Part shown: positions 54,199 to 59,263 of the stretch, piece by piece | Layout of the letters: each line of letters begins with the position of its first letter | Position numbering within the stretch: position 1 is the first letter of the stretch | NCBI GenBank assembly: GCA_964563495.1 | Contig: CAZLYK010000017.1 | Coordinates: 1 to 59,263 of the forward strand | Direction of reading: 5' to 3' | Source: CAZLYK01 sp964563495 | GTDB lineage: Bacteria > Acidobacteriota > Blastocatellia > RBC074 | Length of the DNA stretch: 59,263 nucleotides | Made by a program: the position numbers and the translations under genes | The notes under the pieces: generated by a model | Told to the model about the DNA's origin: nothing | Database searches by the model: none | What the model saw: the letters and a program-made list of their open reading frames with translations, nothing else

Positions 54199-57100
54199 AT
54201 GCCCAAGCTTACAGGATCGCTCAAAGGCGCGCGCAGGGCCAGCTTCACCGGCTACACGGTGATCTTCTTCTACGAAGACAACCAGGGTGGATTCGGCGGC
54301 GTACAGGGGGCGGTTGACAAACGAGGCGACTTCTCGATCTCCGTGCCGGGCGAACCGGCTGCGAATACCGTGTCCAGGTTGCAAGCCCAGGCGCCGGGGG
54401 GGCTGGTAGTCGGGGAGAGAGAGCTGAGGAACGACGACCTCGATCAGCCGATCGAGGTCGAGGTCACCGGGGCGATTCCAGTACGCGTCGAAAAATCCGA
54501 TCTGATGGTCGGCCGGCGCGTGCACATTACCGGCAGAATCCTGAACCCGGAAGGTGATGGAGCGCCGGCCGGCATACCCGTCGTGATTGCCGGGCAGGGC
54601 GAGGGCGAGGCGGAACCGCGAGTCCTGCTCGCCACCCAGACCCTGACCGACGGCTACCTTGGATTCGATGCCGTACTGGAGCCATTGGCCATGGCCGCGG
54701 TCCGCGTCGGCGAGAGCGACCCCCAGTTCATTCAGCTTGAAGAAAGGATGCTGCCCAGCCGGCTCATCGTCGTCTTGCCGGAGCGAATCACCGAGGCCCA
54801 GATCGACCTGACCGCAACCCCGCGCACACCTGATCAACAGGACTTCGAAGCGGCCCCGGCCATCTTCAACGAAGATCGTGGAAACCGTTGCGTCAATTTT
54901 ACAACCCCCAACCGCACTCTTGAAGAAGTGCAGTTTCACGCCGTCGTGCGCACGACGCAACCGGCCATCAGGGGGTTTGTGCTCGATAGCAACCGTCGAG
55001 AAGCAGCCCCAGCCATCATCAACCGCCTGCAGCGTCTCCTGGGTGAGCTCGATCGCGCTGATCAAAGGAAGGAAAAGAAGGAAATCGACGACAAGCTGAG
55101 TGCTACCGACGAGGTCAGGTCCCTCCAGCTCAGACGCATTGATGCCGGCTCTGTCTCAGATAATATCCCCTTCGATAGACAAGCCTTCGGATATGCCGAC
55201 AGCATGGCGGTCTTAAGCGAGATTAAGATCGTGGACAACCAGACCATCGCCAGACTCTTCTCCAATCTGGACCTGTCGCAAAATAGTGATGAGGTCGGCA
55301 AAACGGTGCACGGCAAAGCAAGGGGAGTGATCAAGTCCAAACTCAAGGGCGCGAAGGCCGACGTGCCCGCGCGCTTCGAGCTGGACGCGGCGCGAGTAAT
55401 CGACTGGGACGACACCCCTACGACTTACCAGGCGACGGAGATCGCGCACGGGCACATTTTGACGTTCAAACAGGTGTGGCGCGCCGATGGGTACTCGCTT
55501 GGCGACCTCCTTTACTCGCTCCCGCTGGCGCCCGGCCAGAAGAAACTGATCTCCGTTCTCGACTGGGATCGCAGCGAGACAACGATCCGCCTGGCGACAC
55601 GGCGATCGACTGAGCAATTTGCAGCCACGCTCAGCCACGACCGGGATATCTCCGAGACGATCAGTACGGCCCTGCATGAATCTATGCGCGCGCGGTCAGA
55701 GGCTCATACCGAAGCCTTCGGCGGGGGACTGGGCGTATTCATCGGGCCGATAGTCATCGGTGGAGGCGGGGGCTACTCCAACGCCGGTTCGAGCGCCAAC
55801 CAGCTCTCCACCCGGACAGTCTCCGCGCAGTCTTTGCAGCAAGTGCGAGATCGCACCATGCAAGCCGCCAGTATGGTCCGAGCCCAACGCGCCACAGTGG
55901 TGCAAAGCTCGCGCCAGGGAGAATCACTCCAGGCACAGACGGAAGTCGTCGCCAATTACAATCACTGCCACGCCATGACTGTCGAATACTTCGAAGTCCT
56001 TCGCCATTTCAGGGTCGATGTCGAGATCGCCCACGTCCAGGAGTGCCTGTTTGTGCCGTTGGAGATGTCCGAGTTTGACGCGGCCAAGGCTTTGCGATGG
56101 AAACAGGAGCTCCAGGCCAACCTGCCCTGGGTGCTGCGCGGGGCATTGGACTCACTCGAACGTGAGCAGACCAACTGGCAAAGAGCCGATTTTCCAACAG
56201 CTCGTTATGCGGATGAGACGCTCCGCTGGTTTGACGGCGAAATCTATCTCAGTCTTTCGCTTCCCAGGCCCGACGACAAAACCGATGGGACTTTCGATAG
56301 CGCGGCCTGGGCTGTCTATGCGGCCTTGCTGCCCGGTCGCCAGGCCGAGGACTTATGGCGCTCCCATCTTGCATCGGTCCCGGCGGCGGCGCGCGACCGG
56401 GCGTGGAGCCAGCGCGTCGCCCCGATCATCGCACGAACAATCGCCAGTCTGCTGCGGGTTGAACTGCTCAGTGCTAATCAGGTCGTCCTTCAGAGCGTGA
56501 GCATCGATCCTACCCTGGTCAGCCGCTTCAGCCAGGACGCCCCGCTGCTCGTCTCCTTACGCCCTTTGATCTCCACGTCCCTGTCGGTGACGCGCGACCA
56601 GGTGCGATTTGTCAGGCTCCGGCTGGCTAACCAGGTGGGCACGACGACATGGACCTTGCCTGAACGCGCGAAAATCATGCTCCACTCGGCCACACTGCGT
56701 TATCGCACAGATCACCTGCATCACACCTTCACCGACGGGCGCTTTGTCGGCAATGATTTGAGCGAATCCGACGCCGTCACGATTGCGACTCCGCTCGACC
56801 GGCAGGAGCGCCGGAACCCGTGCGATGAAGACCGCAAACAGGCGAAACGATTGCTGGCGCACCTCAACGAACACGTCGAGCGATATCATCGTGGTATCTG
56901 GCTGGCCATGGATGCGAACCGTAGATTCCTGCTGCTCGATGGGTTTATCGCCCCGAACGCAGGCGGGCGCAGTGTCGCCAGCGTGGTCGAGAACCGCCTG
57001 GTCGGTATTGTCGGCAATTCGCTCGTACTTCCCGTTGCACCGGGGATCAAGCTCGATCCGTCCTACGTGCTGGAGCGGGGTGCAACCTTGAAAGACCGTT

Positions 57101-58308
57101 ATGCCGGCGGTTCAGCCACTCCTTTCCGGATCAGTATTCCGACACGCGGAGTTTTTGCGGAAGCAGTGCTGGGTGATTGCTCTGCCTGTGAGCCCAAGGA
57201 CGACAGCCGGTTCTGGCGCTGGGAGGAATCCCCGGTTCCAGACTCGCCGCCGCCAATCACTGACACCAGCCTGGATTCGCGCCGCGGCACCCCTCCTATT
57301 CTCAGGCCCGACGAGTTTCCGGCGCCGGTTGTCCAGATCCAGACGCCGGCGGCGGCTCCGGCGCCTACCGGGCTGGCCGACGCTCTGCGACTCATCGGTA
57401 CACCGAACCTGTTCAAAGACCTGACCGGCGTCCAACTCAATACCGAGAACGCGGCCAAGGCATTCAATACCGCGCTCGATACGGCCGAATTCTTCGGGAC
57501 ACAGGCCGCCTCCATCGCCAAGCAGCGCTACCTGAATCGCGAGATGGAGCGCAATGTCGGGCGAATCCAGAAGGCTCAACAGGCGGGCCTGATCAACCAG
57601 GATCAAGCCCGCGAACTGACCGAGAACCTTTTCCGTGGGGCAACCGGGCAGCCCGCCCGAAGCGCCACGCCACCATCAGAAAACGCCGCTGTCCAATCGG
57701 TGATCGACCGTGCTGCGCGCAGCAGCAACGGGCGGGTCTCGGTCCGCAATGCCTCGGGACGGGTTGACATACGAACCAGCCAGCAGGCGGGGAGTAATAG
57801 TTTTGCCGTAGATCCTCCCGTGCCGCTGATAGCCCAGCCAAGCAACATGGTCTGCTGGGCGGCGGCGGGCGCAATGCTGATATCCTGGCGCGACCGCGCC
57901 TCGTATCCCCTGCCCGCCGCGATTCGACAGGTCGGAGATGTCTGGCTGGAACGCCTCAATCATAACGAGGCGCTGACCCTCGACCAGATGTCGGCATTCA
58001 ATCGCGCGATTGGATTGCGTGGTGAAGCGCCGATGTGCTACGAACCCGGTGCGATCCTCAGAATGCTGCGCGCTTATGGCCCGCTGCTTGTGATTGGCGA
58101 TGATGCCATCGAAAATAACCAGATCTCGCATGCCGTCATCGTCACCGGTATCAGGGATGCGAACGATGCAAACCTTGCCGTGGTAACAATCGCCGACCCT
58201 AACGGCGGCGTCTCCCGCGAGCAATCTTACCTGGCATTCACCAGGTCAATGGAGGCGCAGGATCCGACCCGGCTCGGCCTGGGCGTCTTTCATTTCAACG
58301 GGATTTGA
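54199..58308 (+). CDS. Giant effector-like protein: shared core plus C-terminal papain-like (C70) protease
   Basis: 1369 aa from ATG 54199 (GGGAGGA upstream; a TTG at 54193 is in frame). It shares the layout of the 48602 protein: two transthyretin-like beta-sandwiches, YSLGDLLYSLPLAPGQK (~428), a Gly-rich stretch at ~507-531, QTEVVANYNHCH, PTRGVFAEAVLG, and a helical stalk. From about residue 1200 the tail differs: PLIAQPSNMVCWAAAGAMLI (nucleophile Cys1219), SHAVIVTGI (His1311) and TIADPNGG (Asp1333) form the triad of AvrRpt2/C70-type papain-like proteases. The substrate is unknown. It has no signal peptide. The 1,200-residue shared core could be the delivery or assembly module. Confidence 0.85.
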   Translation: MPKLTGSLKGARRASFTGYTVIFFYEDNQGGFGGVQGAVDKRGDFSISVPGEPAANTVSRLQAQAPGGLVVGERELRNDDLDQPIEVEVTGAIPVRVEKSDLMVGRRVHITGRILNPEGDGAPAGIPVVIAGQGEGEAEPRVLLATQTLTDGYLGFDAVLEPLAMAAVRVGESDPQFIQLEERMLPSRLIVVLPERITEAQIDLTATPRTPDQQDFEAAPAIFNEDRGNRCVNFTTPNRTLEEVQFHAVVRTTQPAIRGFVLDSNRREAAPAIINRLQRLLGELDRADQRKEKKEIDDKLSATDEVRSLQLRRIDAGSVSDNIPFDRQAFGYADSMAVLSEIKIVDNQTIARLFSNLDLSQNSDEVGKTVHGKARGVIKSKLKGAKADVPARFELDAARVIDWDDTPTTYQATEIAHGHILTFKQVWRADGYSLGDLLYSLPLAPGQKKLISVLDWDRSETTIRLATRRSTEQFAATLSHDRDISETISTALHESMRARSEAHTEAFGGGLGVFIGPIVIGGGGGYSNAGSSANQLSTRTVSAQSLQQVRDRTMQAASMVRAQRATVVQSSRQGESLQAQTEVVANYNHCHAMTVEYFEVLRHFRVDVEIAHVQECLFVPLEMSEFDAAKALRWKQELQANLPWVLRGALDSLEREQTNWQRADFPTARYADETLRWFDGEIYLSLSLPRPDDKTDGTFDSAAWAVYAALLPGRQAEDLWRSHLASVPAAARDRAWSQRVAPIIARTIASLLRVELLSANQVVLQSVSIDPTLVSRFSQDAPLLVSLRPLISTSLSVTRDQVRFVRLRLANQVGTTTWTLPERAKIMLHSATLRYRTDHLHHTFTDGRFVGNDLSESDAVTIATPLDRQERRNPCDEDRKQAKRLLAHLNEHVERYHRGIWLAMDANRRFLLLDGFIAPNAGGRSVASVVENRLVGIVGNSLVLPVAPGIKLDPSYVLERGATLKDRYAGGSATPFRISIPTRGVFAEAVLGDCSACEPKDDSRFWRWEESPVPDSPPPITDTSLDSRRGTPPILRPDEFPAPVVQIQTPAAAPAPTGLADALRLIGTPNLFKDLTGVQLNTENAAKAFNTALDTAEFFGTQAASIAKQRYLNREMERNVGRIQKAQQAGLINQDQARELTENLFRGATGQPARSATPPSENAAVQSVIDRAARSSNGRVSVRNASGRVDIRTSQQAGSNSFAVDPPVPLIAQPSNMVCWAAAGAMLISWRDRASYPLPAAIRQVGDVWLERLNHNEALTLDQMSAFNRAIGLRGEAPMCYEPGAILRMLRAYGPLLVIGDDAIENNQISHAVIVTGIRDANDANLAVVTIADPNGGVSREQSYLAFTRSMEAQDPTRLGLGVFHFNGI

Positions 58309-58357
58309 AATCCAAGCTATCGCGCGCAGCACCTTACGCGGCACCCATGGACAAACC

Positions 58358-59221
58358 ATGACTAAACCGATCATATTGTTTTGCTCGATTCTGTTGCCTA
58401 TATTCTCGGCCCTGACGGCTGTCACGCAGGAGACTCCACCCCAACCCGCATTCGATCACGTCCACCTCAACTCACTCGACCCTTCTGCTGCAATCGATTT
58501 CTACACCAGGACGTTTTCCGTCACGAAGAAGACGGCCCTGGCCGGATTTGACGGAGTCCGGAGCGAGAACATGCATCTGCTTTTCAACAAAGTGAAGAAG
58601 GCTCCATTGACAACACCGGACAGTGCAATCTGGCACTTCGGATGGGGCAGCACGGCGATGGAAGCCGATTATCAAATGCACCTCGCCAATGGCGTAGAGT
58701 TTCAGACGCCGATAACCAGGCTCGGGTCCGGATTGTTGTTCGCTTATATGAAGGCGCCGGATGGCGCGCTGGTCGAAATCAATACTTCGAACACACGCGC
58801 CTTCATCCACGTCCATCTATACAGCGACGCGCCGCTCTGTGCCGCGGACTGGTATATCAAACATCTTGGAGCCGTCAGCCGGGCTCAGCGAACCGGCGCA
58901 TGCGAAGTCCCATTCGCCGCGCCGAGCGAGCCGCTCGGCGTGATCCGTTCTCCGGCAACTACCGTCCGCTTCGGCGAGGTCAGCCTGATCATCTACCCCC
59001 GCCAAAGGCCCGGCCCACTGGTCAGCCCGCGCGGCCACGTGGTGGATCACATCGCCCTGAGCGTGACGGATCTGGCTGCGACGTTGGATCGTTTACGAAT
59101 GTCGGGCGTCAAGGTGCTGGAAGAGATTCACCCCTTCGGCCGGACCAGGGTCAAAGCCGTCATGATCGAAGGGCCGGATGCAATCGCGATTGAGCTGGTC
59201 GAGCGTGCGTCTAATCAATAG
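58358..59221 (+). CDS. Secreted protein with two VOC (glyoxalase-like) domains
   Basis: 287 aa. The signal peptide is IILFCSILLPIFSALTAVTQ. The first VOC unit is FDHVHLNSLDPSAAIDFYTR and on, ending DGALVEINTSN. The second starts FIHVHLYSDAPLCAADWYIK and its last part is VVDHIALSVTDLAATLDRLR to IEGPDAIAIELVE. Metal ligands are plausible (His in VHLN and VHLY, Glu in LVEIN and IELVE). The family covers isomerases, dioxygenases and resistance proteins. It is on the same strand 49 bp after the protease-tailed giant gene, perhaps only by chance. Confidence 0.85.
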   Translation: MTKPIILFCSILLPIFSALTAVTQETPPQPAFDHVHLNSLDPSAAIDFYTRTFSVTKKTALAGFDGVRSENMHLLFNKVKKAPLTTPDSAIWHFGWGSTAMEADYQMHLANGVEFQTPITRLGSGLLFAYMKAPDGALVEINTSNTRAFIHVHLYSDAPLCAADWYIKHLGAVSRAQRTGACEVPFAAPSEPLGVIRSPATTVRFGEVSLIIYPRQRPGPLVSPRGHVVDHIALSVTDLAATLDRLRMSGVKVLEEIHPFGRTRVKAVMIEGPDAIAIELVERASNQ

Positions 59222-59263
59222 GAAATAGACGATTGACAGGATTTCTGCAGGATTAAACAGGAT
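59222..59263. repeat. Dispersed repeat at window end
   Basis: AAATAGACGATTGACAGGAT and then TTCTGCAGGATTAAACAGGAT-type units directly after the VOC gene stop. Another member of the repeat family, running off the window. Confidence 0.85.

Noticed and set aside
27662..58308. Phage tail, contractile injection system or Tc-toxin locus
   Set aside because: I looked for sheath, tube, baseplate, spike, AAA ATPase, Rhs/YD repeats and TcA/TcB patterns and recognised none. Structure-based search could still reveal one.

Overview
The window looks like a piece of a draft genome or metagenome assembly from an Acidobacteriota-like soil bacterium. It contains one 100-N scaffold gap. The guess at the organism rests on the overall GC-rich coding style, an ECF sigma factor of the Sig-70_X6 type next to a Ser/Thr kinase with a PD40 beta-propeller tail, a second propeller-fused S9 peptidase, several secreted propeller or haem proteins, and a dispersed intergenic repeat built on GACAGGATT/AACAGGAT units. 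No 16S or other phylogenetic marker is present apart from smc, metK and ahcY, so the assignment is an inference.

Positions 1-4763 hold an array of integron gene cassettes. Five attC sites alternate with minus-strand genes: a PhnB-like VOC protein, an AT-rich membrane protein, a RelE/ParE-Phd/YefM toxin-antitoxin pair, a lone GyrI-like binding domain and a TIR-domain protein. No integrase gene is visible beyond the outer boundary, so this looks like a CALIN (attC cluster lacking an integrase) or an array cut from its integrase. Positions 4764-8400 are a scrambled zone: a perfect 18-bp inverted repeat, two near-identical 179-bp direct repeats exactly 2,000 bp apart flanking a SpoIIE-type phosphatase, a remnant of a PLL-like propeller lectin, and a secreted HExxH protein.

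Positions 8439-25600 are mostly ordinary chromosome. They contain the ECF sigma factor and kinase pair, smc, a small DSP-like phosphatase, acetyl-CoA synthetase, a secreted propeller protein, metK-ahcY (the methyl cycle), a di-haem oxidoreductase, an aldo/keto reductase and a small membrane protein. A D-aminoacylase-like gene runs into the scaffold gap. The sequence on the other side of the gap looks like the end of a different amidohydrolase.

Positions 27662-58308 are the most unusual part. First comes a co-directional run of six genes: 368 aa, 1142 aa (DUF6603-like), 1119 aa with a central membrane hairpin, 1818 aa with an N-terminal coiled coil, 618 aa, and a 718-aa membrane-anchored protein. 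An S9 peptidase and a convergent small secreted protein follow. Then come two giant paralogues of 1752 and 1369 aa that share a core of more than 1,100 residues but end in different enzymes, an alpha/beta hydrolase and a C70/papain-like cysteine protease, with a 96-aa gene between them. A shared core with exchanged catalytic tails is the layout of polymorphic effectors. I recognise no phage-tail, secretion or known toxin-complex components, so this locus is the best candidate for an undescribed system. The window ends with a secreted double-VOC protein and another copy of the dispersed repeat.
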